Program-made: the position numbers and the translations under genes
Assembly (NCBI RefSeq): GCF_013364155.1
Contig: NZ_CP054916.1
Coordinates: 6,073,001 to 6,137,000 of the forward strand
DNA from: Streptomyces sp. NA02950
Lineage (GTDB): Bacteria > Actinomycetota > Actinomycetes > Streptomycetales > Streptomycetaceae
Direction of reading: 5' to 3'
Length of the DNA stretch: 64,000 nucleotides
Shown here: in pieces, positions 1 to 8,865 of the stretch
Layout of the letters: each line of letters begins with the position of its first letter
Position numbering within the stretch: position 1 is the first letter of the stretch
Notes under the pieces: generated by a model
The model's input: only the letters and a program-made list of their open reading frames with translations
Databases searched by the model: none
Told to the model about the DNA's origin: nothing

Positions 1-462
1 GAGGGCATCCAGGACGCGGGCAGCGACGTCGACACCTTCATCCGCAAGGTGAAGAACAAGGAAGACGGTGTGAAGCTCATGGGCTTCGGGCACCGCGTCT
101 ACAAGAACTTCGACCCCCGGGCGAAGATCATCAAGTCGGCGGCGCACGATGTGCTCTCCGCCCTCGGCAAGTCGGACGAGCTTCTTGAGATCGCCCTCAA
201 GCTCGAGGAGCACGCCCTCGCCGACGACTACTTCGTCGAGCGCAAGCTCTACCCGAACGTGGACTTCTACACCGGTCTGATCTACCGGGCGATGGGCTTC
301 CCGACCGAGATGTTCACCGTGCTGTTCGCGCTCGGCCGGCTGCCGGGCTGGATCGCCCAGTGGCACGAGATGATCAAGGAGCCGGGTTCCCGCATCGGCC
401 GCCCGCGCCAGATCTACACGGGCATCGTCGAGCGCGAGTTCGTCCCGGTCGAGCAGCGCTAA
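1..462 (+). CDS. gltA: Citrate synthase, 3' part (5' end outside window)
   Basis: The open frame runs from base 1 to the TAA at 460-462; the N-terminal half is outside the window. It contains the citrate synthase signature [14 protein letters not shown], whose His is catalytic, and PNVDFYTG, whose Asp is the catalytic acid. A typical C-terminus, GRPRQIYTG, follows. The family condenses oxaloacetate with acetyl-CoA at the entry of the TCA cycle in the cytosol. The numbering used for duplicated Streptomyces citrate synthases (gltA or citA) cannot be settled from this fragment. The gene is followed by a long non-coding stretch rich in repeats. Confidence 0.95.
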   Translation, partial: EGIQDAGSDVDTFIRKVKNKEDGVKLMGFGHRVYKNFDPRAKIIKSAAHDVLSALGKSDELLEIALKLEEHALADDYFVERKLYPNVDFYTGLIYRAMGFPTEMFTVLFALGRLPGWIAQWHEMIKEPGSRIGRPRQIYTGIVEREFVPVEQR

Positions 463-542
463 GGGCGACCTCTTCCGTCTCTGAGTGCCCCGCTCTCCCG
501 GCGCGTGCCGGAAGGGTGGGGCACCGTTGCGTCTCCGGGGTG

Positions 543-652
543 GCCCGGTTCCCGCCGGGTGACCCCGGGAGGAATGGGCGCCTTGGAGCCCCGGGTTCGC
601 CCGGTTCCCGGTGAGTGACCCGAGGGAAAGGGCACCTTGGAGCTTCGGGTTC
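543..652 (+). repeat. Two imperfect tandem units of about 55 bp
   Basis: Two adjacent units begin with CCCGGTTCCCG (near 543 and 599) and end with a block like GGGCGCCTTGGAGC plus CGGGTTC. A more diverged unit may precede them at about 480-542. They lie directly downstream of citrate synthase, and the second unit runs into the dispersed repeat at 630-813. No coding potential is evident. Confidence 0.6.
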
Positions 653-813
653 CTTGGTCTGGCGGCGGGTGAGGCGAAGGGGCGCGCCGCTGTCGAAAGG
701 GAGAGCGTGCGGAGGCCGCGAGGCTGCAATCGATATGCGGCTCCGCCGCGTGGAGTGGCCGAGCACGGTCGACCGTCGACAGCGGCTGGAGCGCCCCGGA
801 GCCGAACCGAGCC
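630..813 (+). repeat. Dispersed intergenic repeat, copy 1
   Basis: This stretch shares long blocks, in the same order and orientation, with 15308-15461. The blocks include CCTTGGAGCT, then AAGGGGCGCGCCGCTGTCGA with AAAGGGAG, then GCACGGTCGACCGTCGACA, and finally AGCGCCCCGGAG before CGAACCGAGCC. Copy 1 also carries an extra G+C-rich segment at about 698-757 that copy 2 lacks. The GGTCGACCGTCGAC block is palindromic. Copy 1 lies between citrate synthase and copA, outside any convincing gene. Small ORFs read from it look like by-products of G+C-rich DNA. Confidence 0.75.
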
Positions 814-826
814 CCCGAAAACGCGA

Positions 827-871
827 AAGCGCCCCGCTTCCGATCCCCCCACGGGTCGGAGCGGGGCGCTT
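827..871. terminator. Strong hairpin, likely bidirectional terminator
   Basis: The arms AAGCGCCCCGCTTCCGATCC and GGGTCGGAGCGGGGCGCTT pair almost perfectly around a short C/A loop. It lies between citrate synthase (+) and copA (-), where a terminator for one or both would be expected. No long T-tract follows, as is usual in Streptomyces. Confidence 0.7.
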
Positions 872-1135
872 CCCATGTCCCGGTACGGATTCCCCCCACG
901 GGATCCGGCCGGGCGTCCACGGGCCGCACGGGCGGCGTTGCGGCGCGATCTGCCGGGACGAGTACCGCGGGAGGGCCGCTCAAAGCTCCCCGAGTACGTC
1001 GCCCCGGCCACGCGTAGCGGGATACGTCCCCCAAGACGAATCCCCACCGTCCCATTAGACTCGCGACCCCCCGAAATGGTTACGTTCGGTTGTCTGTGAT
1101 CTGCGTCTCTTGCCATAAGGGGCGTACAAGGGCAA

Positions 1136-1161
1136 GAGCCTCGATTTGAAGATCGAGGCTC
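1136..1161. terminator. Hairpin downstream of copA
   Basis: A perfect 10-bp stem (GAGCCTCGAT / ATCGAGGCTC) closes a 6-nt loop. It lies 42 bp beyond the copA stop codon, which fits a terminator for the copper ATPase transcript on the minus strand. Confidence 0.7.
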
Positions 1162-1202
1162 CCGTGTATGGGTGCTGTGCGGCTTATGGGGAGCTGGTGA
1201 AG

Positions 1203-3500
1203 CTATGTGGACGCTGTGAAGGTCCGCAGTCGCAGGCTGTTGGTGACGACGAATACCGACGAGAACGCCATGGCGGCTCCCGCGATCATCGGGTTGAGCA
1301 TTCCGGCCGCCGCGAGCGGCAGCGCGGCCACGTTGTAGCCGAACGCCCAGAAGAGGTTGCCCTTGATGGTGGTGAGCGTCCGGCGCGCCAGCCGGATCGC
1401 GTCCGCCGCCACCCGGAGGTCGCCGCGGACCAGGGTCAGGTCCCCGGCCTCGATGGCCGCGTCCGTACCGGTGCCCATGGCGAGCCCGAGGTCGGCGGTG
1501 GCCAGGGCGGCCGCGTCGTTGACGCCGTCGCCCACCATGGCGACCGTACGGCCCTCGCCCTGGAGCCGCTTGACCACGTCCACCTTGTCCTGCGGCAGGA
1601 CGTCGGCGATGACCTCTTCGACGCCGGTCTCGCGCGCCACCGACTCGGCGACCAGCCGGTTGTCCCCGGTCAGCAGGACCGGGGTGAGGCCGAGGGCGCG
1701 CAGCTGGGTGACGGCCTCGGCGCTGGTCTCCTTGATCGCGTCGGCGACCAGCAGGATGCCGCGCGCCGCGCCGTCCCAGGCCACGGCGACGGCCGTATGG
1801 CCCTCCGTCTCGGCGGCGGCCTTGGCGGACGCCAGTTCCTCGGGGAGTTCGACGGCCCACTGGCCGAGCAGCTTCTCCCGGCCGACCAGCACCTCGTGTC
1901 CGTCCACCACACCCCGTACGCCGAGCCCGGCGACGGAGGTGAAGCCCTCGGACACCGGGAGGGCGCCGACGCGCTCGGCCGCGCCGTCCGCGACCGCGCG
2001 GGCGACCGGGTGTTCGCTGGCGTGCTCCACGGCGCCGGCGAGGCGCAGCAGATCGCCCTCGTCCGTGCCGGACGCGGTGACGACGCCGCGCAGCCGCATC
2101 CGGCCGGTGGTGACCGTGCCGGTCTTGTCCAGGACGACGGTGTCCACCCGGCGGGTCGACTCCAGTACCTCGGGGCCCTTGATGAGGATGCCCAGTTGGG
2201 CACCGCGGCCGGTGCCGACCATGAGCGCGGTCGGGGTGGCCAGGCCCAGGGCGCAGGGGCAGGCGATGATCAGGACGGCCACCGCGGCGGTGAAGGCGGC
2301 GGTCGCGTCACCGGTGGCGGCCAGCCAGCCGAGCAGCGTGCCGAGGGCGATCAGCAGCACGATCGGTACGAAGATCCCGGAGACCCGGTCGGCGAGCCGC
2401 TGGACTTCGGCTTTGCCGTTCTGCGCGTCCTCCACCAGCTTGGCCATCCGGGCGAGCTGGGTGTCGGCGCCGACGCGGGTGGCCTCCACGACGATCCGGC
2501 CCGCCGCGTTGACGGTCGCGCCCGCCACCGCGTCGCCCACCACGACGTCCACCGGCACCGATTCGCCGGTCAGCATCGAGGCGTCCACGGCCGAGCCGCC
2601 CTCGACGACCGTGCCGTCGGTGGCGATCTTCTCGCCGGGGCGGACGACGAAGCGGTCGCCGACCGCCAGCTCGCCGACGGGGACGCGGACCTCCCGGCCG
2701 TCGCGCAGGACGGCCACGTCCTTGGCGCCGAGCTCCAGCAGGGCGTGCAGCGCGGCCCCGGCCCGCCGCTTGGACTTCGCCTCCAGGAACCGGCCGAGGA
2801 GGATGAAGGTGGTCACCCCGGCGGCGGCCTCGAGGTAGATCGAGGACGTTCCGCCCGTACGGGACACGGTGAGGTCGAAGCCGTGCCGCATCCCCGGCAT
2901 GCCCGCGTCGCCGAAGAACAGCGCCCAGAGGGACCAGCCGAGGGCCGCCAGGGTGCCGAGGGAGACGAGGGTGTCCATGGTGGCCGCACCGTGCCGGGCG
3001 TTGGTCCAGGCGGCCCTGTGGAAGGGTGCGCCGCCCCAGGCGACGACGGGCGCGGCGAGGGTGAGCGAGAGCCACTGCCAGTTCTCGAACTGGAGCGAGG
3101 GCACCATCGCCAGCACGACGACGGGCAGGGACAGCGCGAGGGAGACGAGCACGCGGTGGCGCAGGGTGTCCGGCTCGCCCTCACCGCGCCCGGGGCGGTC
3201 CGCCGCGCCGCCGGGGGGCTCGGCGGTGTCGGCCGGGGGAGCGGGCTCGGGCGGGCGCGGTTCCTCGGCGGTGTAGCCGGTTCTGACGACCGTGGCGATC
3301 AGGTCCGCCACCTCGACCCCGGTGCCGTAGGACACCTTGGCCTTCTCGGTGGCGAAGTTGACCGTGGCGGACACTCCGTCGATGCGGTTGAGCTTCTTCT
3401 CGACGCGCGCCGCACACGAGGCACACGTCATTCCGCCGATGGCGAGTTCGACCTGTGCCGTGTGCCCGGCCTCGGGAGCCGTGGGAGCCGTGGTGGTCAT
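1203..3500 (-). CDS. copA: Copper-translocating P1B-type ATPase
   Basis: A 765-residue heavy-metal P-type ATPase that exports Cu(I) across the cytoplasmic membrane. It has an N-terminal HMA metal-binding domain with GMTCASC (about residues 23-29), then membrane segments. The intramembrane CPC metal site is in [13 protein letters not shown], the phosphorylation site in DKTGTVTTG, the P1B His-Pro motif in SEHPVARA, and the hinge in [11 protein letters not shown]. Length and order are those of full CopA proteins. The copZ gene lies upstream on the same strand with a CsoR-type palindrome before it, so the pair is probably copper-induced. Silver transport is possible, but the CPC motif and CopZ favour copper. 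Confidence 0.96.
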   Translation of the reverse strand: MTTTAPTAPEAGHTAQVELAIGGMTCASCAARVEKKLNRIDGVSATVNFATEKAKVSYGTGVEVADLIATVVRTGYTAEEPRPPEPAPPADTAEPPGGAADRPGRGEGEPDTLRHRVLVSLALSLPVVVLAMVPSLQFENWQWLSLTLAAPVVAWGGAPFHRAAWTNARHGAATMDTLVSLGTLAALGWSLWALFFGDAGMPGMRHGFDLTVSRTGGTSSIYLEAAAGVTTFILLGRFLEAKSKRRAGAALHALLELGAKDVAVLRDGREVRVPVGELAVGDRFVVRPGEKIATDGTVVEGGSAVDASMLTGESVPVDVVVGDAVAGATVNAAGRIVVEATRVGADTQLARMAKLVEDAQNGKAEVQRLADRVSGIFVPIVLLIALGTLLGWLAATGDATAAFTAAVAVLIIACPCALGLATPTALMVGTGRGAQLGILIKGPEVLESTRRVDTVVLDKTGTVTTGRMRLRGVVTASGTDEGDLLRLAGAVEHASEHPVARAVADGAAERVGALPVSEGFTSVAGLGVRGVVDGHEVLVGREKLLGQWAVELPEELASAKAAAETEGHTAVAVAWDGAARGILLVADAIKETSAEAVTQLRALGLTPVLLTGDNRLVAESVARETGVEEVIADVLPQDKVDVVKRLQGEGRTVAMVGDGVNDAAALATADLGLAMGTGTDAAIEAGDLTLVRGDLRVAADAIRLARRTLTTIKGNLFWAFGYNVAALPLAAAGMLNPMIAGAAMAFSSVFVVTNSLRLRTFTAST

Positions 3501-3586
3501 GTCTGGGTCTCCTGGGAGGAGGGCCGGTGCCGTACGGCGGCTGTATGAGCAGGGCGGTACGGCCAGGCGGGAGGAGTCAGGGGTGC

Positions 3587-3826
3587 TCAGGCCCGGTCGG
3601 CGAGTTCGTACCCCGCCTCGTCGACGGCGGCGCGGACGGCCTCGTCGTCCAGTGGGGTGGCCGAGACGACGGTGACCTGTCCGGTGGAGGCCACCGCCTT
3701 GACGGAGGAGACGCCGTCGAGGGCGCCGAGTTCCTCGGTGACGGCGCTCTCGCAGTGGCCGCAGGTCATTCCGGTCACCTGGTAGACGGTGGTGAGGCCG
3801 GAGCCGGTGTTCGCCTCGGAGCTCAT
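3587..3826 (-). CDS. copZ: Copper chaperone, HMA domain
   Basis: A 79-residue single HMA-domain protein with the Cu(I)-binding GMTCGHC motif. It would deliver copper to the adjacent CopA. I chose the ATG at 3826, which has GGAGAG just upstream. The frame is open to 3907, but that would place coding sequence up to the regulatory palindrome. The gene lies 86 bp upstream of copA on the same strand and is presumably co-transcribed with it. Confidence 0.92.
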   Translation of the reverse strand: MSSEANTGSGLTTVYQVTGMTCGHCESAVTEELGALDGVSSVKAVASTGQVTVVSATPLDDEAVRAAVDEAGYELADRA

Positions 3827-3911
3827 GGACTCTCTCCTGTGTGGGGTGGGCGTGTCGGTTGGGACGCAGGAGGCACCGGATGTCCCAGGGTCTCCTGACT
3901 CTGTCAACTCT

Positions 3912-3928
3912 ATACCCCTAGGGGGTAT
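3912..3928. promoter_or_regulatory. CsoR-type copper operator
   Basis: A perfect 7-3-7 palindrome, ATACCCC-TAG-GGGGTAT, lies about 85 bp upstream of the copZ start. It matches the G-tract-containing, AT-flanked palindromes bound by actinobacterial CsoR repressors. No csoR gene is in the window, so the regulator would act in trans. Confidence 0.75.
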
Positions 3929-4030
3929 TCCCGGAAGCCGGAAGTGCGCCGGATCTCGAGGGGCGCGACGCGCCCGCGCGCGCTCCCCCTTCGCGGATAC
4001 GCGCCTGAAGACCGCAGGCGTGGGTCCGGA

Positions 4031-4687
4031 TCAGGGGGCGGGGGCACCCTCGGTGCCGATGACCGGGGCGAGATAGCCGTACAGGGCGGCCTTGGTCTCG
4101 GCGATGTACGCCTCCCGCTCCGCTCCCTGATGGCACAGGATCAGATCGAGACCGGCCTTGAACAGCTGGAACGCCATGGTGGCGGTGCGGGCGCGGCGGT
4201 CGGCGGGCAGAGCGGGCTGGTAGCGACCGATCAGTTCCTCCACCCGGGCCTGGAGGGTGAGGTGCAGCGCGTCGTGCTCCTCGACCACGCGGCCGGGGGC
4301 CTCCGAGGAGTGGATCAGTGCGAGGAAGGCGGGATTCGCGCAGTTGAACTCGATCATTGGATCGAGGACCGCGTCGAGCATCTCGCCCAGCGGCAGCGAG
4401 GCGTTCTCGACGGTGAAGATCAGGCCGTGGGCCTGCCGCATCTGATGGGTCAGCCGCTCGCCCAGTTCGACCGCGATGGCCTCCTTGTTCGGGAAGAACT
4501 GGTACAGCGTGCCCGGGGAGACCCCGGCCTCGCGGGCGATCGCGTTGGTGCTCGCGGAGGTGTAGCCGCTCCGGCAGAAGACGTTGGCGGCCGCGTCGAG
4601 CAGCTGCTGGACCCGGCGCTCGCCGCGCGCCTGTCTGCGGCGCGGCTTGGCGGCTCCCTCGGGCTGGGCTGCCTTGCTCTCGGTCAC
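4031..4687 (-). CDS. TetR-family transcriptional regulator
   Basis: A 218-residue regulator with an N-terminal TetR helix-turn-helix (TNAIAREAGVSPGTLYQFF) and a variable ligand-binding C-terminal half. The frame also offers a TTG at 4693, but GGAG lies about 7 nt before the GTG at 4687 and only 2 nt before the TTG, so GTG was chosen. It is divergent from the MMPL exporter, with two near-identical 19-bp operator-like sequences between them. The likely role is repression of itself and the exporter, relieved by an exported lipophilic ligand. The ligand cannot be deduced. Confidence 0.88.
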   Translation of the reverse strand: MTESKAAQPEGAAKPRRRQARGERRVQQLLDAAANVFCRSGYTSASTNAIAREAGVSPGTLYQFFPNKEAIAVELGERLTHQMRQAHGLIFTVENASLPLGEMLDAVLDPMIEFNCANPAFLALIHSSEAPGRVVEEHDALHLTLQARVEELIGRYQPALPADRRARTATMAFQLFKAGLDLILCHQGAEREAYIAETKAALYGYLAPVIGTEGAPAP

Positions 4688-4716
4688 GCGCAATCTCCGG
4701 ATCTTGTTTCATTGAC

Positions 4717-4764
4717 AAACGCGAGTGCCCGCTCGCATTATTGTAAAACGCGAGCGACCGCTCG
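4717..4764. promoter_or_regulatory. Two copies of a TetR-type operator
   Basis: The 19-mers AAACGCGAGTGCCCGCTCG (4717-4735) and AAACGCGAGCGACCGCTCG (4746-4764) are spaced 29 bp apart. The second contains the perfect palindrome CGAGCG-AC-CGCTCG. They sit in the divergent region between the TetR gene and the MMPL exporter and are the obvious binding sites for that TetR protein. Confidence 0.75.
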
Positions 4765-4853
4765 TGTCTGCCAGTCTATGGCAAGCAATGACCCATGCCG
4801 CCTGCCCGGACGTCGCGCGGGGGGATGGGCACAGGTGAAGGGGACACCGTGCC

Positions 4854-7154
4854 ATGACCGCTGTCAACCGGCCGTCGGGGGACCGGATCGGAGGATGGAC
4901 CCGCCTGGTCACGGCGCGCCCCCGGCTCTCCTTGCTGCTCGCCCTGCTCTTCACCGCACTCGCCGTGGTGGCGGGCAGCGGTGTCGCCGACCGGATGGGC
5001 AGCGGCGGCTGGGAGGACCCGGCCTCCCAGTCCTCCTACGCCACCAAGGCGTTGGAGAAGCACTTCCCGACCTCCCAGCCCAATCTGATCCTGCTGGTCG
5101 ACAGCGGCAGGGCCACGGTGGACGACCCGGCCGTCGCCGCCGAGGGCCGCGCGCTCGCCAAGAAGCTGGCCCAGGAGGAGTCGGTCACCGGCGTCACCTC
5201 CTACTGGGACACCGGCGCGGCCACCCTCCGCCACCGGGACCGCGGCGAGGCGATCATCGCCGCGCGCATCGTGGGCGACGAATCCGCCGCCAACAAGGCG
5301 CTGGAGCGGCTCGCCCCGCACTACCGCGGGGACCACGGCCCGGTCGAGGTGTCGATCGGCGGCATGGTCGCGGTCCGCCATGAGCTCCAGACCACCATCC
5401 AGGAGGATCTGCTGCGGGCCGAGATGATCGCCCTGCCCATCACCCTGGTGCTGCTCGTCATGGTCTTCGGCAGCGCGGTGGCCGCCCTGCTCCCGCTCGG
5501 TGTGGGGATCATCGCCATCCTGGGCACCAACGCGGTGCTGCGCGGCCTCACCGAATTCACCGATGTCTCGGTCTTCGCGCAGAACCTCACCACCGCGCTC
5601 GGCCTCGGACTGGCCATCGACTACGCCCTGTTCATCGTGCGCCGCTTCCGCGAGGAACTGGCCACCGGCGCCGCCACCCTGCCCGCCGTGGCCGCCACCC
5701 TGCGCACCGCCGGGCGCACCGTGCTCTTCTCGGCGCTGACCGTCGCCGTCTCGCTCGCCGCCATGCTGGTCTTCCCGCAGTACTTCCTGCGCTCCTTCGC
5801 CTATGCGGGCATCGCCGTGGTGCTGATCGCCGCGGCTGCCGCCCTGGTGGTGCTGCCCGCGGTGCTGGTGCTCCTCGGCGACCGGGTCAACTCCCTCGAT
5901 CTGATGAAGCTGCTGCGCCGCGGCCGCCCTGCCCGTACCGGGGAGCCCGGCCGGGGTTGGGGGCGGCTCGCCCGGCTGGTCATGCGGCGCGCCCCGCTGT
6001 TCGCGCTGGCCACCGTCGTCGGGCTGGTCGCGCTCGGACTGCCCTTCCTGAGGGTGGAGTTCGGCACCGCGGACGACCGTCAGCTGCCCACGAGCGCCGA
6101 GTCGCACACGGTCCAGCAGCACATCCGGGACGGCTTCCCCGGCGGCCCCGGCGGCGCCGTCGAAATCATCGCCGAGGGACGCCCCGGCACCCGCGCCCTC
6201 GCCGACTACAGCGCCAAGCTCTCCACGCTGCCCGATGTGCGGCGGGTCGACAGCCCCGCGGGCCAGTTCGCGGGCGGCCGGCAGATCGCCCGGCCCGGCC
6301 CGGCCGAGGCGGCGCGCGCGGCCCAGGGGGGCGCGTACCTCACCGTGCTGGCCAAGGGCGAGGCGGTGGACGCCGCGAGCCAGGATCTGGTGCGGGACGT
6401 CCGCGCCCAGCACCCCCCGTTCAGCGCCTCGGTGACCGGCACCGCCGCCGTCCTGGTGGACACCAAGGACTCCATAGCCGACCGGCTGCCCTGGGCCGCC
6501 GCGATCATCGCCGCCGTCACCCTGCTGCTGGTCTTCCTGCTCACCGGCAGTGTGCTGATACCGATCCAGGCGGTGCTGCTCAACGCGCTCAGTCTCACCG
6601 CGATGTTCGGCGCGGTGGTGTGGGTCTTCCAGGACGGGCATCTGTCCGGCCCGCTGTCCTTCACCACCTCCGGCGACATCGAGACCACTCTGCCGGTGCT
6701 GATGTTCTGCGTCGCCTTCGGCCTCTCCATGGACTACGGCGTCTTCCTGCTCTCCCGGATGAAGGAGGAGTACGACCGCACCGGGAACCACACGGCGGCC
6801 GTGGAGTTCGGACTGCGGCGCACCGGCGGACTGATCACGGCGGCCGCGCTGATCCTCGCCGTGGTCATGGTCGCCATCGGCACCTCGCGGGTCACCAACA
6901 CCAAGATGCTGGGCCTGGGCATCGCCCTGGCGGTGCTGATGGACGCCATGGTGGTGCGCAGTCTGCTGGTGCCCGCGGTGATGCGGCTGACCGGCCGGGC
7001 CACCTGGTGGGCGCCGGGCCCGCTGCGCCGGCTGCACGCCAGGATCGGACTGAGTGAGGGGGAGTCCGTCCCGACCGGGGGCGGCGGCAGCGGGGATGAC
7101 ACCGGGCCCCGCAGCGAGGAGGGGCTGCGGGACCCGGTCCGCGCGGGGCACTGA
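4854..7154 (+). CDS. MMPL-family RND-type transporter
   Basis: A 766-residue membrane protein of the MMPL/RND superfamily. It begins with a membrane segment (RLSLLLALLFTALAVVAG) and a periplasmic loop. Two multi-helix blocks follow, at about residues 190-350 and 540-700, each with Asp-Tyr motifs (LAIDYALFIVRRF and LSMDYGVFLLSRM) typical of proton-coupled MMPL proteins. The ATG at 4854 follows an AAGGGGA ribosome site. Relatives export lipids, siderophores or antibiotics. The adjacent TetR suggests a ligand-inducible exporter; the substrate is unknown. Confidence 0.92.
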   Translation: MTAVNRPSGDRIGGWTRLVTARPRLSLLLALLFTALAVVAGSGVADRMGSGGWEDPASQSSYATKALEKHFPTSQPNLILLVDSGRATVDDPAVAAEGRALAKKLAQEESVTGVTSYWDTGAATLRHRDRGEAIIAARIVGDESAANKALERLAPHYRGDHGPVEVSIGGMVAVRHELQTTIQEDLLRAEMIALPITLVLLVMVFGSAVAALLPLGVGIIAILGTNAVLRGLTEFTDVSVFAQNLTTALGLGLAIDYALFIVRRFREELATGAATLPAVAATLRTAGRTVLFSALTVAVSLAAMLVFPQYFLRSFAYAGIAVVLIAAAAALVVLPAVLVLLGDRVNSLDLMKLLRRGRPARTGEPGRGWGRLARLVMRRAPLFALATVVGLVALGLPFLRVEFGTADDRQLPTSAESHTVQQHIRDGFPGGPGGAVEIIAEGRPGTRALADYSAKLSTLPDVRRVDSPAGQFAGGRQIARPGPAEAARAAQGGAYLTVLAKGEAVDAASQDLVRDVRAQHPPFSASVTGTAAVLVDTKDSIADRLPWAAAIIAAVTLLLVFLLTGSVLIPIQAVLLNALSLTAMFGAVVWVFQDGHLSGPLSFTTSGDIETTLPVLMFCVAFGLSMDYGVFLLSRMKEEYDRTGNHTAAVEFGLRRTGGLITAAALILAVVMVAIGTSRVTNTKMLGLGIALAVLMDAMVVRSLLVPAVMRLTGRATWWAPGPLRRLHARIGLSEGESVPTGGGGSGDDTGPRSEEGLRDPVRAGH

Positions 7155-7258
7155 CGCCTTCCGCGGGGCTGTCGCCCCTTCCGTAAGGCGCCGGGGACAT
7201 CTCGTGCGTGGTGCGGAGGGGCACCGGCCGCGCGGGGCTTCGGGGGCAGGCGGCGCTG

Positions 7259-7327
7259 GGTCCTGTCCGGTGGATCTCTGACGATCAGCCCGCGTCGCGG
7301 GCCGAATGAGATCCCCCGGACAGGACC
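7259..7327. repeat. 69-bp nested palindrome
   Basis: Outer arms of 20 bp (7259-7278 and 7308-7327) match at 19 of 20 positions and begin with GGTCCTGTCCGG. A second perfect stem, GCCCGCG-T-CGCGGGC, lies at 7288-7302. The right arm ends on the stop codon of the small HTH gene (TAG at 7327-7329, minus strand). It could be a terminator for the convergent MMPL and HTH genes, or a small non-autonomous inverted-repeat element. Confidence 0.65.
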
Positions 7328-7533
7328 TAAGGGGCGTCGCGCCGCCCGCGTCGGTTGCCGGGTCTGCGGGCCACCCAGGACCGGACGGTGTCCGCGTACC
7401 AGAACGGTTTGCCGCGCTCCACCAAGTCGGGAGGCGGCAGCAGTCCGTGCTTGCGGTACGACCGTACGGTGTCGGTCTGGACCCCGATATGCGCGGCGAT
7501 CTCCTTGTACGACCACAGCCTCCGGTCGGTCAT
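7327..7533 (-). CDS. Small helix-turn-helix DNA-binding protein
   Basis: A 68-residue protein, nearly all one HTH domain: WSYKEIAAHIGVQTDTVRSY, then a GLLPPPD wing and FWYADTVRSWVARRPG. This is the MerR/AlpA-like arrangement seen in excisionase-type and small regulatory proteins. The frame is open to 7800, but homology-like sequence begins at the ATG at 7533, preceded by GAAGG. It stands alone at the end of the inositol locus; no integrase is near. Its target is unknown. Confidence 0.7.
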   Translation of the reverse strand: MTDRRLWSYKEIAAHIGVQTDTVRSYRKHGLLPPPDLVERGKPFWYADTVRSWVARRPGNRRGRRDAP

Positions 7534-7723
7534 CTCTCGCGCCCTTCCCGCAGACACCGCGACCACGGCCCCGGTGGGGCCGTCGGGGGAGCCACGGCAG
7601 ACCTGCTGACGATCTCTCACCCTGTGCCCGGTGAACGACGCTGAGTGATCACCGGACAGGGGTTGTTGAACACCTGTGACGAAGGCGTGTGGAGATGTGA
7701 CGGCTGTGACAGCGGAGTGACGC

Positions 7724-8764
7724 TCAGGCTCCGAGCTCGGACATCCGTGTGGTGATTTCCTCCAGCCGCACCGGGCGGTGCTCCAGCCGGGACAGCTCAC
7801 ATGCCTCGGCCACCAGCAGGGCGTAGAGCGCCTGCTGACCGGAGCAGGGGTTGGGGGCCGCGCCCCGGGCCGCCCGGACGAAGGCGGCCAGCTCCGACCG
7901 GTAGGCGTCCGCGAACCGCTCCAGGAAGTGCGCCCAGGGCCGGGCGGGACCGGCGGGTCCGTCCGGTTCGGCAGAGGTGAAGGGCGTACGGCCGTCCAGT
8001 CCCACCACCAACTGGTCGCGCTCGCCCGACAGTTCCATCCGCACGTCGTATCCGGCGCCGTTGTAGCGGGTGGCGGTCGCGGTCACCAGCGTGCCGTCGT
8101 CCAGCGTCAGCAGCGCCGCCGCGGTGTCCACATCGCCCGCCTCCCGGAAGAACGCGGCACCGTCCGCCGAGCCGGACGCGAATACCTCCACCACCTCACG
8201 CCCGGTCAGCCAGCGCACGGCGTCGAAGTCATGCACCAGACAGTCCCGGATCAGCCCGCCGGAGTGGGGCAGGAACTCCGGCGGCGGGGGAGCGGCGTCC
8301 GAGGTGATCGCCCGGATGGTGTGCACCCGGCCGAGCCGTCCCTCGCGCAGCGCCTCCCGTGCGGCCCGGTATCCGGCGTCGAACCGCCGCTGGAAGCCCA
8401 ACTGGAGCATGGTCCCGGCCGACTCGACCTCGCTCAGCGCCCGGACGGTGCCCGCCAGGTCCAGGGCGATGGGCTTCTCGCAGTACGCGGGCAGCCCGGC
8501 CCGCGCCGCCCGGGTGATCAGCCCGGCGTGCGAGGCGGTCGCGGTGGCGATCACCAACGCGTCGATCCCGCCGCTGAAGACCGCGTCCACCGATACGGCG
8601 GCGGTCACCGGCACGGTGGCGTCCGCGCCGATCCGCGCCGCCAGTTCGGCGGCCCGCGCGCTGTCGGCGTCCCCGATCAGCAGTTCGTCGACGCCGTCCG
8701 TGGCGGCGAGGGCGGCGGCATGGAAGGAGCCGATCCGCCCGGCGCCGAGAAATCCGATGCGCAT
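7724..8764 (-). CDS. Gfo/Idh/MocA-family dehydrogenase (inositol dehydrogenase-like)
   Basis: A 346-residue NAD(P)-dependent oxidoreductase. The N-terminal Rossmann motif is GFLGAGRIGSFHA, and the family motif CEKP is in YCEKPIALD. The C-terminal alpha/beta domain carries the His of CLVHDFDAVRWL. It is the last gene of a minus-strand unit with a second Gfo/Idh/MocA gene and an IolE-like gene. In this setting it probably oxidises myo-, scyllo- or chiro-inositol, or an inosose derivative. Which isomer each of the two paralogues uses cannot be told. Confidence 0.87.
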   Translation of the reverse strand: MRIGFLGAGRIGSFHAAALAATDGVDELLIGDADSARAAELAARIGADATVPVTAAVSVDAVFSGGIDALVIATATASHAGLITRAARAGLPAYCEKPIALDLAGTVRALSEVESAGTMLQLGFQRRFDAGYRAAREALREGRLGRVHTIRAITSDAAPPPPEFLPHSGGLIRDCLVHDFDAVRWLTGREVVEVFASGSADGAAFFREAGDVDTAAALLTLDDGTLVTATATRYNGAGYDVRMELSGERDQLVVGLDGRTPFTSAEPDGPAGPARPWAHFLERFADAYRSELAAFVRAARGAAPNPCSGQQALYALLVAEACELSRLEHRPVRLEEITTRMSELGA

Positions 8765-8865
8765 GATGTGTTTCCGTCCAGGTGAATGAGGAGTCGCGTC
8801 GGGGGACAGCGGAGCGCCGGCCGCGGCGGCGGCCGGCCCTCCGGGTGGTCAGCCGTGACGGATGA

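Noticed and set aside
1146..3548. An 800-codon open frame on the plus strand opposite copA.
   Set aside because: It is the antisense shadow of a clear P-type ATPase; its product is low-complexity Arg/Gly/Asp sequence typical of reading high-G+C genes backwards.
4776..7151. A 791-codon minus-strand frame opposite the MMPL gene, and similar long antisense frames over iolD, mmsA, the 897-residue protein, sdhA and the UbiB gene.
   Set aside because: All mirror genes with recognisable motifs on the other strand and have no family features of their own.
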